Assembly: GCA_005784505.1 (NCBI GenBank) | Contig: VCAZ01000001.1 | Coordinates: forward strand, 13,873,597-13,937,596 | Direction of reading: 5' to 3' | DNA from: Bagarius yarrelli | Lineage: Eukaryota > Chordata > Actinopteri > Siluriformes > Sisoridae | Length of the DNA: 64,000 bases | Shown here: piece after piece, positions 1 to 12,564 of the stretch | Numbering within the stretch: position 1 is the stretch's first letter | Layout of the letters: each line of letters opens with the position of its first letter | Notes under the pieces: model-generated | Seen by the model: only the letters and a program-made list of their open reading frames with translations | Told to the model about the DNA's origin: nothing | The model's database searches: none | Made by a program: the position numbers and the translations under genes

Positions 1-2095
1 AACAGTTGACCTAAGCTTTTGTGTAAATTGGTGATTCTCAACTCGACTTGCAATTTATTTCTATTTTCTGCTTTTCAGCATGACTACTAAAATACACACA
101 CTTCGGAAAACCGCAACTCCATTCATGTCCCTCCAGTCTAGAATGTTAATTAATTGAATTTATTGATCGTTTTTAATCGTTATCAGCAAAAGAACTTTTT
201 TCACTTCAGACTTTCAGGAACAAGAGATTCAGGGAGCAGAAGTGTCGTTAATTAGATGACGTATAGCTTGAATTTCTGTTTAGTCATCCAGAACATGCTA
301 TAGCGATCAAAACTAGTCTAATTGTAATGTTTTTTGCTTCTGTGAACATCAAAGCCATAAAAGTGTCGTTTTGACTTCTGGGAAGAAATACAAAAAAATA
401 CTAGTACTAAAAGGGTTTTACAATTGAAGCAATGAATCACCTTCCTGCCAGTGTCTTTGCATTCTGTTTGCCGTGTAATAATAAATAATACAGTGACAAA
501 GATAAGGTGGGTTATGTAATAATTCCCAATCTGTAAAGGATGTTTTTGTGTGTATGTTCGCACACGCTGTTCCCATTCCCATTCAACCCTGTAGGAGAAG
601 CAGCGAATTATAAATCATTCACTGCAGGAGCTGATTCCTAGTGAGGAAGAGCGGGAGCATCTCACGGTTGCAAACCACTGAAAAGAGGTTTATATTTTCT
701 GAGATAGAAAAAAATTAAATTCCCACAAATCTGCCAAGGTGATGTGCACATACTCAGGTTATCATAAAAAAATGGTAATGGAAGGCAGGTAGACAAAATG
801 CTTAGCATTTGGGGCTCTAATTACCTGCACATTGTCTGGCTGTGTTTGCACCGTCTTTCTTTATCCTAGAATGAAATACACACAAACGTTTTTATTTTTG
901 GCATTGCAGGTTTTTTTCTGCATTGTTAATTGTTTTATGCCAAGTCATGATAAGTTTCGATATACTTTTTAAATATTTGATGTAGTACCTTGTTCTGAGG
1001 AGACCCGGACTCAAACGATAAATATTTTGTATATTACTACATGACGTAATTATAGCTTTAATCTTTTGTAGTCACATTAGCTTCAATAACGTTACTGTCA
1101 TTTGAATTGCTATTAAGTTTACCTACCCAATTAAAGTCAGCAGAAGAATTTGTCCTGCTTATAACCGTGTTCGTAGAGAAGCTCTCTGTCCATAGCTATT
1201 CTCTGGTCCTTTCCAAATACCCACACTCCTTCCCGGTCCTATTTATTTTTCCTGAAAAATTGTGTGTATCAAGGTCGCTTATCAGCATCGTTAGAACACA
1301 CAAACTTAGACATTATTGGGTAAAAAATAAGAATAACCGTTTGTACTGTAACATGTTAGATAGATCATGATTTACCTCTCTCAGGCTTTTCACCAAATAT
1401 TTTCCTCTCTGTTTACTTACTTTTTCACATACTGGTTGCCCGTTATGAGTAATGCAGCAGGCAGATGGTTACAGCCAGAGCGAGGGTGAGAGAGACGCTC
1501 ATTAATGCTCTACATCCGGCACAGTCTCTAATGAAGCATGTCATTATCAGTGTCAGCCAGTGTGTAGTACAAGTGTGTGGATTGCCATTTTGTCAGCTTT
1601 CCCAAAATTCTCATTTTAAGTCTATGCAAATTTTTATTGTCACTTTCACCCCAGTTTTAATAATATGTTTATGATGAGAGAGCTGTAGCCAGGTCCTCTA
1701 AAAGATTTAAACCCTGCAGCCAAGCTTTGCTGATAAACGCTGTGGTAAATCAGACTCTCTTTCCCAGCGTCATTACGCAGACGGAAGACATTATTTCTGT
1801 TCGGCGTAAAAGCATTAAGCAGATTGTCTCAGCGTTTTTGATTGATGTTGAGCTCTATGTCGATGCATTAAGGCTTTTTTTTCTTCTTCCTGTAGATCTT
1901 CCGGCTGTGGGGAAGAGAACACACTGTGCAGAACTGGAAGAGACACAGTTCCTTTTTTGTGAGTAAAAACGGCCTAAAAGCTTTTCTGTGATGTTGCCTG
2001 GGAAAAGGTGATTAGGTCTCTCGTATTGTGTTACCTAACAAACACACACGTCATTAAGTACAGCAAGTTATCCAGCTTAATGGATATAAAAAGAA
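1..2095. other. Noncoding region, no gene seen
   Basis: No ORF here has a recognisable domain, codon bias or splice structure. The stretch is AT-rich and mostly free of obvious repeats. Two parts (about 740-860 and 1440-1600) are compositionally complex, with TAAT-type motifs (CTAATTACC, TCATTAATG, CTAATGAAG), and could be conserved noncoding elements. It may lie in a 5' UTR intron of peak1 or upstream of that gene; the sequence alone cannot decide. Confidence 0.4.
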
Positions 2096-2161
2096 TGTGT
2101 TTGTGTGTGTTGTTGTGTGTGTGTGTGTGAGAGAGAGAGAAAGAGGGAGAAGAGAGAGAGC
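2096..2161. repeat. (TG)n(GA)n compound microsatellite
   Basis: Alternating TG units pass directly into GA units, with a few interruptions. Confidence 0.85.
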
Positions 2162-2458
2162 CTGAGATAGAGATGCCTTTCATTATCTTTTTTTTGCTGT
2201 TTGGCTGAGTGTGTATAAAGCTGCCTAAATAAGATTTATAAAGATTTTTTAAAAAATGTATACACTTCTTTCAGAAATCTTAATCCTCCTGTAAAGCTTT
2301 AATTCTTGCAAATATATATTTTAAAAAAAAGTCAAACCAACCAAGATAACTTTGGTTATCGGTAGCCATGATTACTGATGATGTCACTAACTATAATGTA
2401 GTAGCTGTTTGTAACTGGAAAGTAAACTTATACGTTGCAAATATAGATGAGTGGATTG

Positions 2459-2463
2459 ACACA

Positions 2464-2511
<48 letters not shown>

Positions 2512-2512
2512 G
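2459..2512. repeat. (CT)n(CA)n compound microsatellite
   Basis: About fourteen CT units are followed by about nine CA units. Confidence 0.9.
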
Positions 2513-2740
2513 TTAAAGGTGCCAGTGTCTTTAGATAATTTAAACTCTGATTGTCTGCCAGATGCCCAGCTGTACCGTTTGTGTTGGCAGTTTTTCAGCA
2601 GAGGTGTTTGTAAAGCACTTTATGCATACAAGGTTTGTGTCATGTTGATCAGCGCTGCACAGAAGAGTGTGTGTTGCTAAATTTACTTGTGTGGTGCTAA
2701 ATATTAAACCATGAATCTACATTTGTCATTTGTTTTCATT

Positions 2741-2804
2741 CAGCTGAGCAGGGTTAAGGGCCTTGCCCAGGGGCCCAGCAGCGGTCATGGGAATTGGGAA
2801 GTTG
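2741..2804 (-). mobile_element. V-SINE-like fragment, minus strand
   Basis: The reverse complement carries the SINE block in which a CTGCTGGGCCCCTGGGCAAG-like run is followed by GCCCTTAACCCT. The tRNA-like head and conserved tail are not recognisable, so this is a short remnant. Confidence 0.55.
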
Positions 2805-3274
2805 TTCTTAAAGAGTGAAGCAGCTTATAACCGCAAAAGGGAAAACATCTGAAATTGGATGTTTAATAAGAAAATGTGTCATGTGGTGTCCAAATGCTTC
2901 TAATGCATGCATTAAATATGTTTACTGATTATCTTGTGCCTATTAGCGGTGTATAACTTACAGTACCTTCTTACACCACCCAGAACGGAAGAAGTTTCTG
3001 CTCTGATCACTACGTTACATGGTGAGGGGCAGACTGGCCATCCAGAAGACAGGGCATTTCCGCTGAGCCGATATACTTTTGGGTCGATACATCCCAGATT
3101 ATTTTTGTCTAATCGGGCCATAAAACTCAGCCTACTCTTTTTTCTGCCTAATTAGTTGATTGCGTCGGGGGCTTTTTTTTCCAGACCAATTGACCTATGA
3201 GACATTTCATTACCAGTCCATTGCTTGTTTTCTCAATTGGCATTGGGCTGACCCATCTTTTTGGGCTCTGTGTG
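2805..3274. other. Noncoding; possible unclassified transposon fragment
   Basis: The part at about 3021-3120 contains GGGGCAGACTGGCCATC followed by a CGGG/CCGATA-rich stretch. It resembles the end of a dispersed fish repeat that opens with a GGACTGGCCATC motif. The class is not assigned, and no coding signal was found. Confidence 0.3.
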
Positions 3275-3984
3275 CTAGGGTTGGCATGATTATCAAATTT
3301 GGGTCACGATTAATTGTCAAATAAATAACTGTGATTATGCCGATTTATTGCCTGTTTTAGGGCTTTGGTGATTATTTGTTTGTAATAACACGCTTCATAT
3401 AATTTAATAAAGTAGTTTTCAGTTAGTAATAAATAGTAACTACTTTATCTTTCAGAAGTAACAACATCTTTGCTGTACAAACGCACTAATATGATCATCT
3501 GATGCAAGGTTGTGCAAAGATACATTTATATTTGTGTGTAGCATCTGCCGATTGTAACGATCTGCCTCACGATTGTAACAGACAATGTGCGTAATAGGGA
3601 TGTGGCTGGGCGCAAGGCAGAATTTGTGACGCACATCAAATCACAGGATGGACTCGGTATTGTGCGTGTCGCTCGTTTGCTTAGCTGGGTGAGATGCGTG
3701 CCTGGTTTTTTTTCCCCCAACATGTTGAAACAGGTGTTCAACAGCTGTCACGGTATTGACGTCCAAGCTGCTTCAACTGCCACCACACTGCCATGGATAT
3801 GGCAAAAAAAAGTTTGTGGCAAAACATTTTGCACAGTGTTTATGTGGTTTTAATTACTGCATATAATTCATTAAATAGAATTTAAATTTTTAAAGGATTA
3901 TTGAGGATTGAAGTGTAAAAATCTTGTCTCGTCTTGTTCTCGTGAACCCAGTCTTGTGGGATAAGTGTCTCGTCACACCCCTAG
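3275..3984. mobile_element. hAT-like non-autonomous element (putative)
   Basis: The stretch starts with CTAGGGTTGGCATGAT and ends with CGTCACACCCCTAG, whose reverse complement is CTAGGGGTGTGACG. This is an imperfect terminal inverted repeat about 14 bp long. The interior has the TGTCTCGTCTTGTTCTCGTG block common near the ends of dispersed fish DNA transposons. There is no intact transposase and no clear target duplication. Confidence 0.4.
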
Positions 3985-4348
3985 TGATGGGCATAAATTG
4001 CTGGGTTAGGAAAATATAATCATTATAGTTTGTCGTGGTTTTAACTGAAAACCCGACTTTTGCAATGTTCAGCAGACACATTTCACCTGCATGTTGTAAA
4101 AGGTCATATTACCAAAGCAGGCGTATAATGCTTAGCATGTTTGGACTGAAATCTGGCAGCCGCCATGTGTGTTACACGCAATCCGCCACACATCTAAGAA
4201 AAAGTTGGAAAGTCGAGCTTTAGTCGATGTCAATGTCCTACAGATGTTTCGGATGAAATGCCAGACTGTGTGTGCGTGGATAGTTTTGCTCAGTCCTGTG
4301 AATATTATCCAAACAGTTACTTATCATCTTGTTTTTTTGGTCTTCCTT

Positions 4349-4353
4349 ACACA

Positions 4354-4423
<70 letters not shown>
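4349..4423. repeat. (CA)n microsatellite
   Basis: About 37 nearly pure CA units. This is one of the longest simple repeats in the window and is likely polymorphic. A second short CA block lies at 4507-4539. Confidence 0.97.
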
Positions 4424-4426
<3 letters not shown>

Positions 4427-4880
4427 TAAGATAAAAAAGAGAAAGGTTGCTAATAAATATCACTGGGATCTGTCAGATGCTCTGCTGATCCATGGTTATA
4501 GGAGACCTCACACACACATGCAAACACACACACACACACTAGTAAAAATGCTTTGAAGTCGGTAGAGTGATGAGTGTCTCATTATTCCCTGCTTGAAAGT
4601 GAACTCATGCAGCTCTCAGTGTCCACGTGGAACTATTGTCTCTGCCCAAAACGCAATGCTGCAGTTGATTATTAGCAAAAGTTGAAGCAACGTCACACTT
4701 TGGGGTTTTTTTTTGCCACAGTACGCAGTTGTTTGTGTATGTGCTATCATGTGTGCACGGTAACATCCTAAGGAAGGCATGTCAAGCGTTATATATAATA
4801 TAAATATACTTAAATATATAGACTTGACCAAGCCTTCCCCAGAATGTCTCAGGTCCACAGCCAATACTGAACACATTCTG

Positions 4881-4918
4881 CATATATATATATAGATATA
4901 TATATATATATATTATAT

Positions 4919-4964
<46 letters not shown>

Positions 4965-5013
4965 AAATATTTTCTCTCTCTTTAATATATATATATAAAT
5001 CATATATATATAT
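4881..5013. repeat. (TA)n-rich repeat tract
   Basis: Long TA runs broken by GATA, TATTA and CTCTCTTTAA interruptions. The self-complementary tract could form hairpins or cruciforms and is prone to assembly error. Confidence 0.9.
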
Positions 5014-7530
5014 CATAAACAGTAGGCATTCATCCTCGAGGGGGTAAAAACAAACTTAAGATTAAAAGCAAGTGAACTGGTTGTATTTGTCGGAATTCAG
5101 TTATTAGTTTGTTGCCTATACTCGCTGTTGCTTTTGGAAAAAGGTTGCCTTATGCAAGTTTGTTAGGAGGTGAGACATCTGCAAGTACACCAGCGTTTGA
5201 TAAAATCAGGTCTTAAACCAGACTAATGCCACCAGGAGCATTCACATTCGGATTTAGACAACAATAAATGTGTACAGAATAAAGACCACCTGAATTGTTA
5301 CACTGCAGAAAATAAGGATATATAAGATGATAGCACCAGCCGACTGTAAACCTAAAGCATTCTCTAGTAACGTTAAGTAACCATAAGATTTCCCAAGATA
5401 GTTAAAATTGACAATCTGAGTATATATGCACTAATACACATTAGGTAATAAAGTGGCAATATTGATTAAAATAATAATAATAATAATAGTGATTACTGCT
5501 GATGTGACCAATAACCAACATGCAGAATAGATATTTATTGTCATACTTCTGTTTTTAACAAAATTATGACCACAGTACTGAAGTGAACAATTATTATTGA
5601 TAAGACTGTCAATGCTGTTGTTTTGCTCTCTCACAGCAAACAAAACAAAACCACACTTAATTATAAATTAATATAAATGCAGCAGACTAAAACTGAAATC
5701 AAAAAGAAATTAATTTAGATGCACTGTCATTAACGTGTCTTTGTTCAATCAGAGCATTAATCAGGTAAACAAACGAGTAACAAATAAAGAACTAATTTAA
5801 GAATTTTAAGTAGAAAGAAATATTTTTTTTAACAATTAAAAAAATATGTATAAATCATCCCATCAAAAATAAGCTTTGCTTTGCACTACCAGTTTAGTGT
5901 AGTGTATTATTTTATTATTTGCTGCTATGTTAAATAAAGTAATTTAAGCATTGGTCTTGTTTTTGTTGTTGTTGACTCATCTCGCCTCATAATCCATTTC
6001 AATAATATCGGTCATGCAATTTTCAAAACGCCATTTCAATAATATCGGTCATGCAATTTTCAAAACGTCATATATCGGTGGAGTCGATATTACAAAACTG
6101 ATATCCGAAATTAGCAAAGCTTAAATATCAATAAAACCGATAAGTGTTTGATCTCTAAAGATAACGGTTGTGTCCATGTCCAATTTAAGTATTATACCAG
6201 TTGATCAGCTATCATTAATTAGCGTTTACCTCAGAACTCATAATATAACCAGCATGAAGCAAAACATGTTGCCAGTATAGCGTTGTAACTCTGCTGTTAT
6301 GTATTTATTCTTGGCTAATTTATTCAGAATTCTCTTATAATCACAAAGCAAACAGATATTATTTATAGGTCCTCTATAAACAATTAAACAAGCATTCTAA
6401 ACATGTGAGCTAAGAGTTTATTTCCTTATTGTCAAAGATCTGGTCTGGTGAACAGTTTGAATCATTACTGCATCTTTATGGCAAAGCTGTCATTCAGTAA
6501 TGCTGTATTATTTTTGGGTTGGGTTTTTCCCATAATAAGCAGATGTGGTGGTACAGTAAGGTGGAATGCGGGACTTCCTGGAATCTGGCTTGTTAGACCT
6601 TGTAAATGTAATCATCGTTTTAAATAATCACTTTTAGCAACACTAAAGGCAACACTAACTACACTTTTGGGGCGAATCAGTTTTCAGAGAATCAGTCTAT
6701 GAAATAATCTCTGTTTATTTAGATACATCATTTCTGCATACTTTTAGAAGATCTTTGTCTTATATTTCTAAAATCCTGCTAAAATTAGTGAATTTAACAG
6801 CATAAGATTCCCCTTTAAAACTACAATGAGGAACATGCATAAGGTATGTAGTTATTCTTTTTGAGAGCTGTACTCAGTTTAATACAAATAATTGGAAAAG
6901 ATTCACGGCTCATTCGAAATCTGCGATAAATCTGTGGGGAATGTGTAATAATTGCAAACTATTTAACAAATTATGGATTTTGATTTGTCTGGTGTACAAG
7001 TTTACATTTGCTCACTTATACCATCCATAAAAATTAGTGCTGTGAATTGGCAGCGGCCTAACGATATGATACATGAGTCACAATACAATATATCAGGATA
7101 TGTTACAATTACAATTACAATTCTTCGATATTTAAAAAAAATCACAAACAAAAATTTTAAAATATAAGAAATACAAAGCTGGAGGTGCCCTTATTTTTTT
7201 CACCATGTTTGTTTCTAAGACAATGGGCGTATGTGTCAGCGAACAACTATAGGAGAGGAGGAGAAATTCGCTTGACAAACATCGAGGGTTTTAATGATAT
7301 TCTCTATAAATCGATTTAAACTTTATTTAAATAATTAATCGATACTAGAGGTGAAAAAATAAGCAGGATAGTTGGCTGTATTAATATTTTTAAAAAGCCC
7401 TAATAATAATTTAAAACATTCAGTGAACATGAACTGCTTGCTAGTCAGTACCTGTGTCCCAAATGATGTGCTACACGCTATACACTGTAACGGCTGGTTT
7501 ATTAATATGGAGTATGGTGTTATTAATTAA
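5014..7530. other. Noncoding AT-rich region
   Basis: No gene was found. The only internal structure noted is an exact 37-bp tandem duplication at 5994-6067, with ATATCGG motifs continuing to about 6130. Short ORFs here have no coding character. Confidence 0.5.
5994..6067. repeat. Exact 37-bp tandem duplication
   Basis: Two perfect adjacent copies (5994-6030 and 6031-6067) start with CCATTTCAATAATATCGG and end with TTTTCAAAACG. The absence of any mismatch suggests a recent local duplication. Confidence 0.95.
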
Positions 7531-7706
7531 TTGGGAAGTGGTAGCTCAGTGGTTAAGGTGTTGAACTGCTAATTAGAAGATCGAAGTTTAATTTCCAGCA
7601 CCACCAAACTAGCACTGCTGGACCCCCGAGCAAGTCTCTTAACCCCCAATTGTTCAGTTGTATAAAAGAGATAACTGTTAGTTGCATCTGCCAAATGCCA
7701 AATATG
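7531..7706 (+). mobile_element. V-SINE-like tRNA-derived SINE
   Basis: The tRNA-like head GTGGTAGCTCAGTGGTTAAG (box A) is followed by a weakened box B, the CACTGCTGGACCCCCGAGCA block, CTTAACCCCCAATTG and the conserved tail ending CATCTGCCAAATGCC. This is close to full length but diverged. The organisation matches vertebrate V-SINEs (DANA/Mermaid type). Confidence 0.8.
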
Positions 7707-8235
7707 AAAAAAGTGTTGTATCTTTTTTACATGAAACCCTAGAAGTTTGCCACAGTTTAGAAATATAAGCTGATATCCAGCGCACATAAAATGACGCCGC
7801 TGCAGTTACTGTAGCACATTAGTTTATTTTTTCTTAAATAAATAATAGAATATGAGCTAACTAAAAACTTTGGAAGACCTGGTAGCCTTTTTTCCTACAC
7901 AACATTCCACACCTTTATTAAGTTGAATAAATGCCTCATCCATGTAGTTTAAGTAGACTTCTTATCTTGTTAAAGTTTTATGAACAAACCAAACACTATT
8001 TATGTACAGAAAAATATATTTTAGTGCAGTATGCATCAGTGGATGTTTGCGAGCTCTGAGGAGTCCCAGGGAAACTGATAAGAACCTCATTGGTTCTAGT
8101 TTTACACCAACTTGAGCTCAGTTGAGCATTCTATCCATTGCTGTCTTGCATATAGACTGAACCTGAGATCATAAACATGCCATAACGCTGTATCACATGA
8201 CCTGTAATAATGTGATACAAGTTTGATGCCACAAG

Positions 8236-8370
8236 TCATCCAGAGGGCAGCGTACATTCATCTTAATTGTGGAACTAAGATTTATGGGCCTTGCTCAAGG
8301 GCAAGCATTAGCATTGGGGATTAAACTTTTTTAACCTTTGACTATCAGTCCAGCATCTTAACCACTGAGA
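8236..8370 (-). mobile_element. Decayed V-SINE-like copy, minus strand
   Basis: In reverse complement the order is a CTCAGTGGTTAAGATGCTGG head, the GCCCTTGAGCAAGGCCC block and a GCCCTCTGGATGAC tail. All parts are substituted. Confidence 0.6.
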
Positions 8371-8684
8371 TAATACTTCAAGTGTTACCAAGATAAATAT
8401 GAAGCTCTCATCCCTCAACACATTACACTTAGCTTGCTTACATATTGCTTGTTTCTGACTCCAGACCAACCTGGGGGAGTTTTGTAGGACTCTCAAAAAG
8501 ACATAAAAAGGACATAATTCCAAGCTCCCACTTTGAAATTCAGAGTCAAGAATACTACAGCATAACTACCTGATGCTTGATAAAAATGTCGCACTGATGA
8601 TTTTTTTTTTCAAAGCCCTGTTTCTCTATACTGTAACTCACGGTCTAAAAGAGTCACACAATACCGTTTTATCTTAAAGAACAG

Positions 8685-8850
8685 TCGAGGGAATGGAGCT
8701 GCTCTGCGTGTCGCTAGCCCGGAGAATGTGGGTCGACTCCTGCCTTTGATCTTTGCATCACTCAGCTCATTTCTCTTATCCAGATGCCAGACATATCTGC
8801 TGTCGGGACTTAATTCAGGCCTGGAGGGATGAAATAAGCGTGTGTGTCTG
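8685..8850. promoter_or_regulatory. Candidate conserved noncoding element
   Basis: This is a compositionally complex, repeat-free segment in an AT-rich background. It holds a TCF/LEF-like CTTTGATC next to TTTGCAT (octamer-like) and TTAATTCAGGCC. It is proposed from appearance only; cross-species conservation could not be tested. Confidence 0.2.
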
Positions 8851-9402
8851 TCTGTCTGTTTTAGCAAAAGCGAGACAAACAACATTATGATGGATTTCAT
8901 GGTTGTCAGTGTCGGTGGTACCCGTCTACCAGCAGTTTTTTTTTCTTTGCCTTGTCACTATTTATTATCACTTTACCTTAATCTAAAAGGCCAAAGACAA
9001 AGAACGATTTCAAAACAAAGTGCATGAATATTGCAAGAGACCATCACGAAGGATGAAAAGAGTTATTTCTAAGCCAAGAGCAGGAGTAATACAAATAAAT
9101 TCAAAATCAAGACGCAACACAAAAGCTAACAAGACTTCTTGATTGTAGTAAAAATGGCTGCATGCACAGACCAATTATTTGGTTTAGAGCATCCTGTTAG
9201 TAAGCTGATTTTTAAAAAAGTATACATATTAAGTAATATTTCTAATGACTGAGACATAGCTAACAAGGGTAAAATAAAACATTATAAGAATGTTAAGAGA
9301 CTAGACTGAAAAAAAAAAACTATGATCATCTAGGTCACACCAAAGAGTGTGATTATAAACAAATGCCTCTTATTTTGTATTTCATCGTTAAACTCTGTAA
9401 CC

Positions 9403-9545
9403 AGGGCCGGTGCTGAGGTGTAGTGTGTTAAGGCACTCCAGCGACCCAGGTTCAATTCTGGCTTTTTTTCAGTCCCACTGCTCTCTCTATCTCCCCTTTT
9501 TCATCCCTCTGTCCTTTCAATAAAGGCAAAAGATGCCCAAAAATA
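9403..9545 (+). mobile_element. tRNA-like SINE, distinct family
   Basis: The head GCCGGTGCTGAGGTGTAG plus GTGTTAAGGCAC and the box-B-like GGTTCAATTCTGG resemble a leucine-type tRNA promoter. A pyrimidine-rich body and CAATAAAGGCAAAA tail follow. It lacks the V-SINE tail, so it belongs to another family. Confidence 0.55.
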
Positions 9546-9976
9546 TCTTTTTTAAAAATGTGTAACCAGGAAATTCTAGTTTTAATCCAAAGACCATTGT
9601 TTGAGTTTGTTATGATTTATGGTATTACGTGCTGTCTCTACAAGCTAGCAAGTTCTCCCATGACTGTGTTGATGTGTTTTTCCTTTTCAGGGTAATTCAT
9701 TATGCGTGTAATGAAAAGTAGATGAATAACATGCCGCATGACGCAGGTGCAAGTGCTGGAGACTTTCTGGAGTCAAGTCAGCTTCACATTCTTGTTAGCG
9801 TCACTACATGTGATGGTCGGATTAATATACAAATATAATTATCAGGTTTGGAATAAATCCAAACAGAATTATGATCAACATAAGCCCAAAGCATCTCAAT
9901 ATAAAGTAAAGTCTATCTTAGTGATCTTCCTCATTCAGTAGTCCAGGTACTCATCAGACACCTGATTATTTTAAGA

Positions 9977-10021
9977 ACTCTCTCTCTCTCTCTCTCTCTC
10001 CCCCTCTTTCTCTCTCTCTCT
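9977..10021. repeat. (CT)n microsatellite
   Basis: CT units are interrupted by CCCCTCTTT. Confidence 0.9.
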
Positions 10022-10047
10022 GGACCTTTGCTTTCTAAAAAATGTTT

Positions 10048-10222
10048 AAGTGGTAGCTCAGTGTTTAAGGTGTTGGACTGCTGCTTAGAAGGATTGCTGA
10101 CTCTTGCCACTTCTGAGCCCGGAGCAAGGCCCTTAACACTCAACTGATCAGTTGGTTTAAAAAACATTGAGCTGAATGTAATTCATGCCTGAGAAGGGTG
10201 TCTGCCAAATGTCATAAATGTA
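10048..10222 (+). mobile_element. V-SINE-like tRNA-derived SINE
   Basis: It carries the head AAGTGGTAGCTCAGTGTTTA, a GAGCAAGGCCCTTAACACTC block, and a GAAGGGTGTCTGCCAAATGTC tail (20-nt core). The order matches the copy at 7531 and the divergence is moderate. Confidence 0.75.
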
Positions 10223-11670
10223 AATGAAAAATCCCACAATGCAACACAAAGACCATACAGCATAAGTGCTAACTTGTCTACAAATGGAGGAAGCTTGTTA
10301 GCCTTATTGGAACTCTAAAAAGAATGCTTTCCTCAGTGCTTTATTTATAACACAATTTAATATTTATTGTTTTGTATTTGAAGTGTTTCATGACTTTTTC
10401 TTGGAACAAGTTGAAAGAAATAATGAGGCCAGTGAGAGTCAGCATCATTACCAGGGCCCCAAACCTGCATACATTAGATGTTGCTTAAAGATCTAGAGGG
10501 CTACAGAGCTGATGGATTGAGATGCATCAATAATTTGTCTCAAGAAGTTCTCTTTATGCTTGAAGTATATATTTTATATAGGGTACCTCTGCGGCGACGG
10601 TGGTGGTGGGGGTAGTGGTGGAGGAGATAATGTTGAAGGCGTTCCTGTTATCATTGTTGGCATTAACTTTGACAGGGACTAACAGATCTTTTAGTCCCTG
10701 TAGATTTAAGCCTCCTCTTATTAAAACCAAAGCAAGCAATTAAAAAACAGGACTAAGGCTAAAACATTAATAGGCTTTTGTTTGCTTTTTAACTTTAATT
10801 ATCCTTCCTGATGGCGGTAGGTCAAATTTGACCTATTAATTTAATTTCAGTGTATTATTTCAATTTTTATGAGATGTTGTTATTTTATTATGTTCTGATG
10901 TTCATGGTAATAAATTTCAACGTTGTTAGCAAATCTAAAGCCGGCACACACGATGTGATTTTTTAATAGTCTTTTGCAATTGTTGCTCGTCAGACTGTAC
11001 GCAAATGATCCCCATGTCACAAAGTAGGATCTTAGTTCTCAAATTGTCAGACAGTACAACAGTCAAGACGGTCAACCAGTGACACGTTCTGTAACCCACA
11101 TTCTCTAGCTAAATGTAAGCTAGCAGAAAACCAACAACAGAAACAACACTTTATACAAACACTCCATTTTCCTCCATGCCTCAATAAGTCTTTCTTCTTG
11201 CTATTTTGTCCACCGGACTCGATTCAGTGTTTGTGTTTGTGCAGATTCGGTGCTCCTATTGGTTCTTGGTTTAATTAAACATCACACTTAATTGTCTGTG
11301 ACCGTGTCAACCTAGCAAGCAAAGACAGTTGAATTTAGCGTAGGCTAATTGTGGCTAAAATCACACATTGTGAGCCCAGTGTATGACTTTAAATATAATA
11401 AGAATTGAATTTATTATTAGATAAAATGGCTTTTAAAAACTGCAAGTCATTTTTTAAACAAAGACTCTATTCCGTAGCTGCATGTTTGAGGCTTTTTAAA
11501 TACAAAAATATTTTGCTCTCACTCCATATTTTTTCTTTTCTTTTATTTTTCTTTTTCTCTCTTTTTTTTTCTCTTTCTCTTTTTACTCTTCATCTCGTTC
11601 ACATTTTCTTGTCCTTTTTTAGATGCACTCTTATCTGTTCCTTTAACCTTTTTTTTATTTTCTTATTCTT

Positions 11671-11701
<31 letters not shown>

Positions 11702-12564
11702 TTTCTCTCTACTTTTTTGTATGCACATTAGGAAGACTAATCTCTCATCTTCTGTCTTTTTCTCCGACTGAGTTCCTCTGTGATGATGTGCCATATGGTA
11801 ATCCCGGTGAAATTAACCCACAGGAGACTGTCATTAAGACAGTGGCATCTCTGAGTTCTGCACCACCGCAGCCGAGTTTCTTTCACCCTTTAGAAGAAAT
11901 GAGGCACATGGGGAAAGCTTTTGCTATTTTTTATTTAAAGTAAAATGTTTTTTTTAATATTTCTTTGCTTCACGGGAACCCATGTGACAAGCGTGCAGAG
12001 ATGTTTATTCATTGCACATCTGATTCAACATGTGTCCATATACACACATTGTAGTGAGTGACCACAGCCCTGTAAGTTTCTCTGTATCACAGCATGAACA
12101 GCTAATGTGGCAGGCATAGCCAGAATAGCGTGTGTATGAGCGTGCGTGTGTATGTGCATGCGTGTGTATATGTTTGTGTGTGCGTGTGTATTTCTGTGTG
12201 TGCCTCGGTGACTTGCTGCTTCCTTGGCGCTCTGTAATTAGATGTTTGTGCATACTGTCTTGTGTTTAAGGTCTAGGTGTCAGTAAAACCAGCTATGTGA
12301 TTGAGATGGTGCTTGTGTATGTGTCAGTCTGTGTGTTTGGGTGTGTTTGTTTTTACATGACTAAAGGGGGAATACAGCTATTCTACCAACCAGATCAACA
12401 GACACAGAGAGACAGAACGACATGGAGAGACTTTTATTTTCATAAACCTTGTATTAAAAGAAAAAGAAACTTTTAATATTCATACATTTATAATAGGATA
12501 TTAAAAAGTTTATTACAAACCAAAACCAAGTAACAGAAACAATAATATTCTGCATTTCATTCAT
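10223..12564. other. Noncoding region with pyrimidine-rich tract
   Basis: No gene was found. A TC/T-rich low-complexity stretch lies at 11525-11720. The complex segment at 11755-11905 has no repeat hallmark and could be a conserved element, but its reading frames are not supported as coding. A GT-rich imperfect repeat lies at 12129-12205. Confidence 0.4.
11525..11720. repeat. Polypyrimidine (T/C) low-complexity tract
   Basis: An almost pure T/C strand with short CT runs. The 108-aa open frame through it (leucine, phenylalanine and serine only) is a composition artefact. Confidence 0.85.

Larger units (their letters stand above)
7707..9402. other. Noncoding; SINE remnant and candidate conserved element
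   Basis: No gene was found. The stretch holds a minus-strand SINE relic (8236-8370) and a complex segment at 8685-8850 that reads like a conserved noncoding element. Confidence 0.4.

Noticed and set aside
4169..4556. Open frames of Thr/His or Cys/Val repeats over the CA tract
   Set aside because: They exist only because a dinucleotide repeat has no stop in some frames; no flanking gene structure.
7531..7620. tRNA-like box A and box B sequence
   Set aside because: Part of a V-SINE with the conserved SINE tail; no cloverleaf or acceptor-stem pairing. The same reasoning applies to the heads at 9403, 10048, 12565, 36818, 46167 and 61455.
11405..11731. 108-aa Phe/Leu/Ser-rich frame resembling a membrane protein
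   Set aside because: Translation of a polypyrimidine tract; hydrophobicity comes from T/C composition.
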